From positions 1 through 11,999 of the forward strand of contig JAICSG010000058.1 in the NCBI GenBank assembly GCA_025937035.1: DNA of 11,999 nucleotides, written 5' to 3'. This DNA is from Thermoanaerobaculia bacterium (GTDB lineage: Bacteria > Acidobacteriota > Thermoanaerobaculia > Multivoradales > UBA5704). Within the stretch, counting starts at the first letter, position 1, and each line of letters opens with the position of its first letter. Below, in pieces: positions 5,887-11,999 of the stretch. The position numbers and the translations under genes were made by a program. Under the pieces are notes generated by a model. The model saw only the letters and a program-made list of their open reading frames with translations. It did not search any database and was not told where the DNA came from.

Positions 5887-7746
5887 TCACCACCCGCACT
5901 TCTGCCCCTTGTTCTGCTGGTCGAGCCAGGTCTTCAGGGGCGCGAAGTAGTCGAGGATGGCCGTGGCGTCCATCTGCCGCTGGCCGGTGGCGACCTCCAG
6001 GGCGTCGGGCCAGGGGTGGCTGGCGCCCATCTCCAGCATCTTGGCCAGGCGGGCCCCCGCCTCCTTGTTGCCGTAGATCGAGCAGCGGTGCAGCGGGCCC
6101 TTGAAGCCGGCCGCCTGGCAGAGGCCGCGGTGAAGCTGGAACTGGAGGATGTCCGCCAGGAAGTAGCGCATGTAGGGGGTGTTGCCCGGCACGTGATACT
6201 TCGCGCCCGGATCGAAATCCTTTTCCGAGCGCGCCACCGGCGGCCGGATGCCCTGATACTTCAACCGCAGATCCCACCAGGCCTTGTTGTAGTCGGCGGG
6301 CTTGATCTCGCCCGAGAAGACCTCCCAGCGCCACTGATCGATCAGCAGGCCGAACGGCAGGAAGGCGACCTTTTCGAGCGCCCGCTTCATCAGCAGGCCG
6401 GTGTCCTTCGATTCGTCGGGCACCTTGTCGAGCAGGCCGACCTCCTTGAGATATTCGGGGGTGATCGAAAGGGCGATCGTATCCCCCACCGCCTCGTGGA
6501 AGCCGTCGTTGGCGCTGTCCTGGTAGAGGAACGGCAGCTTGTTGTAGGCGCGCTGATAGAAGTTGTGTCCTTCCTCGTGATGGATGGTGCGGAAGTCGTC
6601 GTCCTTGATCTTGAGGCAGGCCTTGACCCGCAGGTCGTCCTTGTAGTCGATGTCCCAGGCGCTGGCGTGGCAGACCACGTCCCGGTCCCGCGGCTCGGTG
6701 AGCAGCGAGCGCTCCCAGAAGGTCTGCGGCAGGGGCGGGAAGCCGAGCGAGACGAAGAAATTCTCGGCGTACTTGGCCATCCCCTTCTGGTCGACCTTCT
6801 TGGCCTCCAGCAGCTTGGTGAGGTCGAAGCCGGGGTCGGCGTTGGGGGGCGCCAGCACGTCGTAGATCTGGTCCCACTCCTGGGCCCACATGTTGCCCAC
6901 CACGTGGGCGGGGATGGGCTGGTCGAGCGGCACCACGGCGTCGCCGTACTTCTCGTTCAGCCGCTTGCGGGTGTAGCAGTAGAGGGAGTCGTAGAGCGGC
7001 TTGACCTGGTTCCAGAGGCGGTCGAGGTCGGCGGCGAAGGCGTCGGGGGGCATGTCGTACTTGGAGCGCCAGAGGGCCCCGGTGTCCTTGTAGCCCAGCT
7101 CGCGGGCCCCCTCGTTGGCGATCTCGACCAGCCGGGCGTAGTCCTGGCGCATGGGCGGCGCGATGGCGTGCCAGCCGAGCCAGACGTCGAGCATCTCCTT
7201 GGGGTCGCGGCTGGTGCGCAGGATGTCGTCGAGCTCGGTGAGCGACTTGCACTCCCCCGGCTTGGGGCACCACTTGCCGGCGCCGTACTGGGCGTCGAGC
7301 GAGGCGGCGAGCCGGGTGAGCTCGGCGGTCTTCTTGGGATCGCTCGGCGCGGGCAGCACGAGCCCCTGCTTGAGGAGGTTCATCTGGCGCCTCAGGTCGG
7401 GAGGAAGCTGGACGTGGTCGAACCGGGCCGCCTCCTTGGCGTAGGCGACGCTCGGCCCGAGCAGCGCCTCGTTGGCCTCCGCGGCGATGATCTGGGTGTC
7501 GTCGGTGATGAAGTTCTCCTGCACCCAGCTGGCCCGCTGCCCCTTGATCGACAGGTCGAGCAGCTTCTTCTGGGCCTCGTTGAGGAACTTGCGGGCCTCC
7601 TCGACGGTCGGCTGGGCCGCCTTCTTGCCAGCGGCCTTGGCCTTCTGAGGAGCGGCGGAAACGGGGGCTGCCGCGAGGGCCAGCAGGAGCCCCAGACCGG
7701 CCAGGAGCGCGGCCGGCCGGCGCAACGGAAGGGACGGATTCTTCAT
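5887..7746 (-). CDS. Peptidyl-dipeptidase, M2 (angiotensin-converting-enzyme-like) zinc metallopeptidase
   Basis: The 619-residue exported zinc peptidase belongs to family M2 (ACE), which removes dipeptides from the C-termini of oligopeptides. A signal peptide covers about residues 1-31, followed by a Lys/Ala-rich linker. The zinc site is intact: HHEEGH at 389-394 (zinc ligands H390 and H394, catalytic E391) and the third ligand E418 in NDGFHEAVGD. The late block HVPGNTPYMRYFLADILQFQLH is also typical of the family. Length fits a single-domain bacterial ACE. I chose the ATG at 7746 because GGAGGA lies 4 nt upstream; an ATG at 7773 would put nine extra residues before the signal peptide. A possible -10 box TATACT (7788-7783) precedes it, without a clear -35. 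Likely role: periplasmic or secreted peptide use for nutrition. TMEM175 and the oxidoreductase lie upstream on the same strand but look like a separate unit. Confidence 0.93.
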   Translation of the reverse strand: MKNPSLPLRRPAALLAGLGLLLALAAAPVSAAPQKAKAAGKKAAQPTVEEARKFLNEAQKKLLDLSIKGQRASWVQENFITDDTQIIAAEANEALLGPSVAYAKEAARFDHVQLPPDLRRQMNLLKQGLVLPAPSDPKKTAELTRLAASLDAQYGAGKWCPKPGECKSLTELDDILRTSRDPKEMLDVWLGWHAIAPPMRQDYARLVEIANEGARELGYKDTGALWRSKYDMPPDAFAADLDRLWNQVKPLYDSLYCYTRKRLNEKYGDAVVPLDQPIPAHVVGNMWAQEWDQIYDVLAPPNADPGFDLTKLLEAKKVDQKGMAKYAENFFVSLGFPPLPQTFWERSLLTEPRDRDVVCHASAWDIDYKDDLRVKACLKIKDDDFRTIHHEEGHNFYQRAYNKLPFLYQDSANDGFHEAVGDTIALSITPEYLKEVGLLDKVPDESKDTGLLMKRALEKVAFLPFGLLIDQWRWEVFSGEIKPADYNKAWWDLRLKYQGIRPPVARSEKDFDPGAKYHVPGNTPYMRYFLADILQFQLHRGLCQAAGFKGPLHRCSIYGNKEAGARLAKMLEMGASHPWPDALEVATGQRQMDATAILDYFAPLKTWLDQQNKGQKCGW

Positions 7747-7782
7747 GGGTTCCTCCGCGAACAGGGTGGTCATCGCGGGGAG

Positions 7783-7788
7783 AGTATA
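7783..7788 (-). promoter_or_regulatory. Possible -10 box for the M2 peptidase gene
   Basis: TATACT on the minus strand lies 37 nt before the ATG in the 93-nt gap after the TMEM175-like gene. No good -35 box is visible 16-18 nt further upstream, so the call is tentative. Confidence 0.3.
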
Positions 7789-7839
7789 GCGGAGGCGCGG
7801 CAGCGGGTAGCTCTGGCGGCCGCAGTGGAGCCCAACCGC

Positions 7840-8448
7840 CTACCGGCGAGTCGCAGGGGGGCGTCGCTCCTCCGCTCCCGGTGGAGCGGGCCTCAGGTAG
7901 ACGGTCAGGCAACAGATACAGATCCCAAGCGCGACCAGCGGAAACTTCAATGCCACGGCGGCAGCGACGCCGAAAAGGCATAAAGTCACGATCGATCGGA
8001 CCCGCATGACCCTGCGCACCCGCCGCGGCGCGTCTTTCCTGTCAATCAGCTCCCAGATCAAACCGATGTACGTCGCATTGACCAGGAAAAAGACCGCGGC
8101 ATAGAAGGCAACCGGCTGCGGTGCCAGCTCGCTCACGGCCATCCAGGCGGTCGCAAGCGGGAGCAGCGACATGGAAAACAGATGCGCGAAATTGACCCAC
8201 ATCAGCCGGGCGTTCGCCTCCTTCGCATAGCGCATCAGATAATGGTGATTGGTCCAGACGATGGCGATGAAAAGGTAGCTTACCGCATAGCTCAGCCCTG
8301 TGGGCCAGAGCAGCAACAGCGCCTTGAAGGTAGGAAACTCCGGTGGTCGCAGCTCCAAAACCAATACCGTGATCAGCACCGCGAATATAGCGTCAGAAAA
8401 GAAGCTGAGTCGTTCCGGCGTCGCTCTCTGGAGCATGATCCTAACCAT
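7840..8448 (-). CDS. TMEM175-like (DUF1211) membrane channel protein
   Basis: The 202-residue integral membrane protein starts with the family hallmark RLSFFSDAIFAVLITVLVLEL (13-33), whose FSD motif lies in the pore helix of TMEM175 potassium channels. VWTNHHYLM (64-72) on the third helix is a second typical block. About six hydrophobic segments follow the usual bacterial layout, and the tail is basic. Bacterial members are thought to form tetrameric K+-permeable channels; physiological role is uncertain. The start overlaps the stop of the upstream oxidoreductase gene in an ATGGTTAG arrangement (8-nt overlap), so translation is probably coupled. A second in-frame ATG four codons later is possible. 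No independent promoter is visible inside the upstream gene. Confidence 0.85.
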   Translation of the reverse strand: MVRIMLQRATPERLSFFSDAIFAVLITVLVLELRPPEFPTFKALLLLWPTGLSYAVSYLFIAIVWTNHHYLMRYAKEANARLMWVNFAHLFSMSLLPLATAWMAVSELAPQPVAFYAAVFFLVNATYIGLIWELIDRKDAPRRVRRVMRVRSIVTLCLFGVAAAVALKFPLVALGICICCLTVYLRPAPPGAEERRPPATRR

Positions 8449-9433
8449 CCCGTGCGAGGTCGGGCATTAAAATGATTTTGCCGGAAAGCCCTCCGGCCTC
8501 CTGCATCTGGTGCGCTCGAGCGGCCGCCGCGAGCGGCAGGATCTCCTGAATTCTGGCCTTCAATGTTTTACGAGCCATCCAGGCATTGATCTGCCGGGCG
8601 TAAGCCTGCAAATCGCTCACACTGGTGCCGGTCACAGTAAAACCATGGAGAGAACAGTTGCGGAGATAGAACGGCCGGACCGGAAAAGGGGAAGGCTTTT
8701 CCTGGCCCGCGACAACGACAAGGCGCCCATGCTGGGCCATGAGAGGAATCGTCCGCTCCAGATCGAGCGCGGAGGTTGCTTCCCAAAAAATATCGAGGCC
8801 CGCGGGAGCGAAGCCGCGTATGGCCTGCTCCACGTCCTCTCGAGGATAGATCACCACAAGGTCGGCTCCATTCTCGCGGCACATCCAGGCCTTTTCTTCA
8901 TTTCCGGCCGTCACTCCAACCCGAGCGCCGGAAGCCTTGGCGATCTGGAGCACAGCCAGGCCGACGCTGCCGGAGCCGCCGTTGATGAACAGCGTGTCGC
9001 CCGCCGCCAACCGCGCCTTGGAGAAAAGCCCGATGACCGCGGTAAGCGCCGAATGCACGACGGCAACGGCTTCTTGCGGATCAACGCCGACCGGTAAGTG
9101 ATAGAGCCTCTCCTCGGGTACCGCTAAATACTCGGCGAAAGTCCCTTGCTGCCCGTCAATTCCCAGGCAATTCGACCAGACGGCCTCACCAACATGAAAC
9201 CGCCGTGCTTTGCCACCCACAGCCTCCACCGTTCCGGCCATATCCCGGCCGATGATGAAGGGCGAGGGCATCTCGATCGGATAGGCACCGCTGCGAATGT
9301 AAGTGTCCACATGGTTCACGGTGACGGCGCCGACGCGCACCAACACCGCGCCGTCCTGCAGCGTCGGCAAGGGGAGCTCCCCGACCTGGATGTTGGCTGC
9401 CGGCCCTGGCTGATCGATATAGGCTGCCTTCAT
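8441..9433 (-). CDS. Zinc-independent medium-chain dehydrogenase/reductase, NADPH:quinone-oxidoreductase-like
   Basis: The 330-residue protein is a medium-chain dehydrogenase/reductase of the quinone oxidoreductase type. The GroES-like N-terminal domain includes VNHVDTYIRSG (39-49) and the FIIGRDMAGTVEAVG block. The Rossmann nucleotide site is GGSGSVG at 152-158. The structural and catalytic zinc cysteine pattern of alcohol dehydrogenases is absent, so it probably reduces quinones or enones with NADPH. No Shine-Dalgarno sequence precedes the ATG, but TATGAT (9445-9440) lies just upstream, compatible with a leaderless messenger; the -35 is poor. The gene is coupled to the TMEM175-like gene. 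Its first 41 codons and about 11 nt of upstream DNA are duplicated at 11451-11584. Confidence 0.9.
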   Translation of the reverse strand: MKAAYIDQPGPAANIQVGELPLPTLQDGAVLVRVGAVTVNHVDTYIRSGAYPIEMPSPFIIGRDMAGTVEAVGGKARRFHVGEAVWSNCLGIDGQQGTFAEYLAVPEERLYHLPVGVDPQEAVAVVHSALTAVIGLFSKARLAAGDTLFINGGSGSVGLAVLQIAKASGARVGVTAGNEEKAWMCRENGADLVVIYPREDVEQAIRGFAPAGLDIFWEATSALDLERTIPLMAQHGRLVVVAGQEKPSPFPVRPFYLRNCSLHGFTVTGTSVSDLQAYARQINAWMARKTLKARIQEILPLAAAARAHQMQEAGGLSGKIILMPDLARDG

Positions 9434-9444
9434 GCCCGGATCAT
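9311..9444 (+). repeat. 134-bp direct repeat, copy 1 (intact oxidoreductase gene start)
   Basis: This segment matches 11451-11584 in the same orientation with 9 mismatches and no gaps (125 of 134). It comprises the first 41 codons of the oxidoreductase gene and about 11 nt before its ATG. The two copies are offset by 2140 bp and bracket the Cys-rich peptide and membrane-protein genes. Confidence 0.9.
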
Positions 9445-9536
9445 ATCGGAGGAACGGCGGGGGGATACAGACTCCCAGATGCTAAACACCGGCCTCCAAT
9501 AAAGGCAGATAATCGACACCCGTTACCGCGATAGAC

Positions 9537-9565
9537 TTGACAAAGGTGAATCCACACGCTAGACT
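9537..9565 (+). promoter_or_regulatory. Promoter of the Cys-rich peptide gene
   Basis: A perfect -35 box TTGACA (9537-9542) is followed after 17 nt by TAGACT (9560-9565), 4 of 6 matches to the -10 consensus. Transcription would start near 9572, giving a leader of about 68 nt before the ATG at 9640. It lies in the divergent gap after the oxidoreductase gene start. Confidence 0.58.
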
Positions 9566-9627
9566 CCCCGAATATCGGCGGCGACCGGCCGGGCCGTCAT
9601 GGCAACCACCTGAACCGACGTTCTGGT

Positions 9628-9633
9628 AAGGAG
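9628..9633 (+). promoter_or_regulatory. Shine-Dalgarno site deciding the start of the Cys-rich peptide
   Basis: AAGGAG directly touches the ATG at 9634, which leaves no usable spacing, but is 6 nt from the in-frame ATG at 9640. The latter is therefore the likelier start. Confidence 0.65.
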
Positions 9634-9639
9634 ATGCAC

Positions 9640-9876
9640 ATGACCTCGAAATCGTTGAAGAGGCTCCCCGTGCTGCTCGCCATCCTGGCGTTTTCCATTT
9701 CTCTGCACCCCCAGACAGCCTCGGCCTCGGGCTGCAACATGACTTGTTGGCAGAACAACTGTCAGCCGATCTACTTCGACTGTATCGACAGTGGAGGCCT
9801 CCCTTCCGCCTGCTGCCAGCACGCCCAGGAGTGCAACGACTGGATCTGCGGCACCGACTGCCCGCGCTTCTGCTGA
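9640..9876 (+). CDS. Secreted ten-cysteine small protein (unrecognised family)
   Basis: The 78-residue product has a classical signal peptide (basic start, then LPVLLAILAFSISL, likely cleaved after residue 29 at ASA-S) and a mature part of about 49 residues with ten cysteines. The pattern is C-x3-C-x4-C-x6-C-x9-CC-x5-C-x4-C-x3-C-x3-C, ending on Cys. It would be exported and is likely to form five disulphides. The mature part is mildly acidic and rich in N, Q and D. I do not recognise a family; a secreted toxin-like, protease-inhibitor-like or scaffold peptide are all possible. I chose the ATG at 9640 rather than 9634, because AAGGAG (9628-9633) abuts the first ATG and is 6 nt from the second. 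A promoter precedes it and a strong hairpin follows 27 nt after the stop, so it is probably a monocistronic unit. Confidence 0.75.
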   Translation: MTSKSLKRLPVLLAILAFSISLHPQTASASGCNMTCWQNNCQPIYFDCIDSGGLPSACCQHAQECNDWICGTDCPRFC

Positions 9877-9903
9877 GCCTGGACCGGAGAGAAGAACGGA
9901 GCG

Positions 9904-9944
9904 GCGGCCAGGACGATGAAGACGTCGTCCTGGCCGCTGTTCCC
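9904..9944 (+). terminator. Hairpin terminator candidate after the Cys-rich peptide gene
   Basis: GCGGCCAGGACGA (9904-9916) and TCGTCCTGGCCGC (9925-9937) form a perfect 13-bp stem with an 8-nt loop, 27 nt after the stop codon. Only a weak pyrimidine-rich stretch follows (TGTTCCC, then CTCTTT), so termination may be partly Rho-dependent. The symmetry means it could work on either strand. Confidence 0.5.
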
Positions 9945-10484
9945 GTGCTCTTTGGACAGCACCTGGCCGCCACGGGTCAAGCGACCTCTCTCGCCAAAAC
10001 GAGCCGGCGTCCGTCGCCGGGTCAAGCCTGAACACGTACTTTATCCCGGCGGCGCGCCCCCGGCTACAAGGGCGAGCGAGGGCGCCACCTCCGGGTGATC
10101 CTTCTCGTTGGCGAAGCCCATGGCCCGAGGGCGACTCCCTGGCACCTCTCCTCCCGAGCGGCGGGCAGGCGCCCATCCTGGCGCCCTGTTGTAGTGTCCT
10201 CTGCTCCCGGACCGGGCCCCATCAGGGAGGGAAAGCCGGCTCACTCCTACCAAGACCCGTGTCCGTGGATACAACCGGAGCACGAGCCGAGTCATCGCGG
10301 CATTACTTGGATCACCTCTTTACGAATCGCGTGGCACCCATTCCGCACTAAACCGCCGCTGTGCCCCCAGGATCTATCACGGTAGGACAGAGCGGGGGAG
10401 CAGTTTCACGGGACCCCGAGGTGGCCGTTGCAGCTCTTGACATCTTGCACATGCGCCGTGACGCACAATGGAAGGAGAGATTCT
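9945..10484 (+). other. About 540 bp with no convincing gene
   Basis: No open frame here combines a start, a ribosome-binding site and protein-like composition. The minus strand over about 10134-10041 has protein-like codon use (reading MGFANEKDHPEVAPSLALV and ending in a stop at 10041), which may be the decayed C-terminal remnant of a lost gene; nothing upstream extends it. A perfect TTGACA occurs at 10437-10442, 43 nt before the next gene, but no matching -10 box follows at 16-18 nt. The stretch separates the Cys-rich peptide unit from the two-gene membrane module. Confidence 0.5.
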
Positions 10485-10973
10485 ATGTCCCTGATTTGCA
10501 CAACCGTAACAACGTGGTTGACGAAGGACGTATTGCAGCCCGTCAATACCTGGGCCACCCAACAGCAAGAGAAATGTGACAAGCTACCTTGGTGGAATCC
10601 TGCGAAATGGTTCTGTTATCTTGTAACTATAACCGTGCAGGTGGTCGTCTGGGTCACTACCAAGATTCTGGTCCCGATCACGCAGACGATCTGCAATGTC
10701 GTCACAGGCATCATAGGTCTATTTCTATTGATCTGGGCTGCCGCAGTTGACGCTGTCTGCCAGAAGTGTAACCTCACTAGCTGGGTGAAGCACTGGTTTG
10801 TCACACCCACCAAGATCACTCTCATCAGTACGAGCCCCTCACCCACAGGCAAGACCACCTACATATTTTCTTGCAATTGCAGTCCCACGAATAAACCCAG
10901 AGCCGTTGTCGAGGCTTCCAACGATCAAGAGGCCGCTCAGTTGGCAATTGCTGAGTGCCAAAATCTGTGCTGA
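10485..10973 (+). CDS. Cys- and Trp-containing membrane protein of unknown function
   Basis: The 162-residue product is not a family I can name. Residues 1-41 are polar with LTKDVLQPVNTWATQQQEKC and then LPWWNPAKWFC. Residues about 44-90 are hydrophobic and rich in V, T, I and W, enough for two membrane helices (about 44-63 and 67-89). VCQKCNLTSWVKHWF (91-105) follows, with a CxxC pair. The C-terminal 55 residues form a small soluble-looking domain with Cys at 130, 132, 158 and 162 (SCNC near its middle, LC at the end). Ten cysteines in total suggest disulphides or metal binding. The ATG at 10485 has AAGGAG 9 nt upstream; an in-frame ATG at 10428 lacks one. The next gene starts 20 nt downstream, so they form an operon. 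Base composition is close to 50% GC in the stretches I counted, well below the flanking genes, which suggests transfer. Confidence 0.72.
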   Translation: MSLICTTVTTWLTKDVLQPVNTWATQQQEKCDKLPWWNPAKWFCYLVTITVQVVVWVTTKILVPITQTICNVVTGIIGLFLLIWAAAVDAVCQKCNLTSWVKHWFVTPTKITLISTSPSPTGKTTYIFSCNCSPTNKPRAVVEASNDQEAAQLAIAECQNLC

Positions 10974-10993
10974 GTCCTTGAGCAGGAACGACA

Positions 10994-11464
10994 ATGAGTG
11001 ATGCGAAGGTCTTTGAGATCTGCGACCTGCCATCGCTTCAAGCGTGGCAGCGGCAATTATTGGCTCGGGGTTGGCGGCGGGGCGCTGCCCCTGAGATCCT
11101 TCTTCAGCTGAAGGAGCTTTCGAGCGAACAAAACCAGAAGCTGACCACCCTTCTCAATCAGTACCAGCGTGAGTGTGGCTGTACCTTGGGCAGCTACTTG
11201 TCCATGGCCGCAGCACTGATCATGCTGGCATTCTATGCTTTTGGCCGCGGTTCCGGATCTTGGCTTTCGCACATCGCGGTCTTCGCGTGTGGGACCCTGG
11301 CCGCAGGGTTGGTTGGCAAACTGCTCGGGTTGGCTTGGGCAAAGTGGAGGGTGATCAATATTGGCAGGAGGATGTATAATCTCGTGATCCGACAGCAGGA
11401 GGAAAGGGCGAACGATGAATCTTGGCGAGCTGCTCAGGCTATGGGCCGCGATGATTCACAGTGA
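10994..11464 (+). CDS. Two-helix membrane protein of unknown function, C-terminus reshaped by a repeat
   Basis: The 156-residue protein has an amphipathic, Gln/Leu-rich N-terminal region (about 14-62) resembling a short helical hairpin. A CGC motif (61-63 in QYQRECGCTLGS) sits right before two membrane helices (about 66-84 and 92-114) joined by GRGSGSW. The tail is charged and probably cytoplasmic (IGRRMYNLVIRQQEERANDESW). I cannot name a family. The ATG at 10994 is preceded by AGGAA at a normal distance and lies 20 nt after the Cys/Trp membrane protein gene, so the two products probably act together in the membrane. The last five codons and the stop lie in the 134-bp repeat copy that begins at 11451, so the original C-terminus may have been different or longer. 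Confidence 0.72.
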   Translation: MSDAKVFEICDLPSLQAWQRQLLARGWRRGAAPEILLQLKELSSEQNQKLTTLLNQYQRECGCTLGSYLSMAAALIMLAFYAFGRGSGSWLSHIAVFACGTLAAGLVGKLLGLAWAKWRVINIGRRMYNLVIRQQEERANDESWRAAQAMGRDDSQ

Positions 11465-11584
11465 CGGCGCCGACGCGCACCAACACCGGGTCGTCCTGCA
11501 GCGTCGGCAAGGGGAGCTCCCCGACCTGGATATTGGCTGCCGGCCCTGGCTGATCGATACAGGCTGCTTGCATGCTCGGATCAT
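11451..11584 (-). pseudogene. Truncated copy of the oxidoreductase gene start (direct repeat, copy 2)
   Basis: Read on the minus strand from the ATG at 11573, this piece encodes MQAACIDQPGPAANIQVGEL and continues in frame to VTVNH, matching the first 41 residues of the intact oxidoreductase with about four substitutions (including K2Q and Y5C). It then breaks off into RGP and a stop. The nucleotide match to 9311-9444 is 125 of 134 without gaps. The rest of the gene is absent. The divergence suggests it came from a related paralogue or is an old duplication rather than an assembly error. Confidence 0.85.
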
Positions 11585-11684
11585 CTTCCTCGCAGATCGC
11601 CGGCTTCCTGCTGTGGGCCTCTCATCCTCGACAGAGAGGCGCCTGTCGCGGCTCCGGCCGACGAGCGTCTGCCGAGCGGCAGGG

Positions 11685-11999
11685 CTATGCAGGCGGGCCG
11701 ATGACGCGCAGGCCGATTGTCTGCGTGCGTGCCGCCAGTAGCCTGAGCGGCGCGTGCACGGCCGAAGGCACCCGTTCTCTGAGCGAATCATCGTCCAGGT
11801 GGACGGTGTGTGACCATCCGGACGTACCGGCCGCGGGCTTCTTGATGTTGATGTACTGCGATTCGGACCAGTAGATGTCCGGCACAGTGGCGACCCGCAA
11901 GTAGTTGTCCGGCAGCAGCGTGTCGGTCGTATACGCGAGCTCGACGATACGCGGGACGTCGGAGGGCCAGAGCCCGTCGGCGATCTTCCCGGGATCCGA
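11685..11999 (-). CDS. C-terminal part of an unrecognised protein, start beyond the window
   Basis: An open frame of 104 codons enters from the right edge and stops at 11685. Most codons end in G or C, as in the real genes of this window, and the composition is protein-like, with DNYLRVATVPDIYWSESQY and SGWSHTVHLDD as the most distinctive parts. There is no membrane helix or known motif that I can identify. The N-terminus is outside the window, so domain type and start cannot be judged. The gene lies about 100 nt from the truncated oxidoreductase fragment on the same strand, with nothing recognisable in between. Confidence 0.55.
   Translation of the reverse strand, partial: SDPGKIADGLWPSDVPRIVELAYTTDTLLPDNYLRVATVPDIYWSESQYINIKKPAAGTSGWSHTVHLDDDSLRERVPSAVHAPLRLLAARTQTIGLRVIGPPA

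Noticed and set aside
5755..7983. Very long plus-strand open frame opposite the M2 peptidase gene
   Set aside because: It mirrors the GC-rich codons of the peptidase, which has an intact zinc site and ribosome-binding site on the minus strand.
10041..10121. Short minus-strand frame starting MGFANEKDHPEV
   Set aside because: Codon use looks protein-like, but it has 26 residues, no recognisable family and no clear ribosome-binding site; kept only as a possible gene remnant.
10437..10469. Promoter directly before the Cys/Trp membrane protein gene
   Set aside because: TTGACA is perfect, but the only AT-rich hexamer (CACAAT) is 21 nt away and no -10 box lies at 16-18 nt.
11572..11874. Plus-strand frame at the right end
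   Set aside because: Its composition is poor, and the minus-strand frame over the same DNA has strongly GC-ending codons and runs off the window edge.

Overview
The window is GC-rich DNA from a Gram-negative-type heterotroph. A secreted GH44 glycanase, an exported ACE-like M2 peptidase, a MauG-like dihaem cytochrome and an IS200-like transposase with REP-type ends suggest a soil or sediment lineage such as Acidobacteriota. That placement is inference; the window has no rRNA or other phylogenetic marker. No CRISPR array, tRNA or rRNA was seen.

Layout. 1-2438 (minus strand): a dihaem cytochrome c gene followed by a secreted GH44 glycanase that runs off the left edge. 2640-3478: a compact mobile unit made of one Y1/HUH transposase (RAYT/IS200 type) between two inverted 99-nt repeats, each holding three hairpins. 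3520-5559: a Fe(II)/2-oxoglutarate dioxygenase (PhyH type) facing a DoxX-like membrane protein plus ECF sigma factor operon. 5547-5786: a small secreted Pro- and His/Arg-rich protein, convergent with the sigma gene. 5887-9433 (minus strand): an M2 peptidyl-dipeptidase, and upstream of it a quinone-oxidoreductase-like gene translationally coupled to a TMEM175-like channel. 9445-11450: an accessory island with a secreted ten-cysteine peptide and two linked Cys-containing membrane proteins of unknown function. It lies between the intact start of the oxidoreductase gene and a 134-bp, 93% identical copy of that start. The right end holds part of an unrecognised minus-strand gene.

Main connection. 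The DoxX-sigma operon and the cytochrome c gene share an upstream element (CGTYCGGGYTGTAACGT, 15 nt, CTCTGTAC). It looks like an ECF promoter, which suggests that the sigma factor drives its own operon and also the cytochrome about 1.8 kb away. The most novel-looking candidates are this small regulon and the Cys-rich peptide/membrane-protein island framed by the duplicated gene start.
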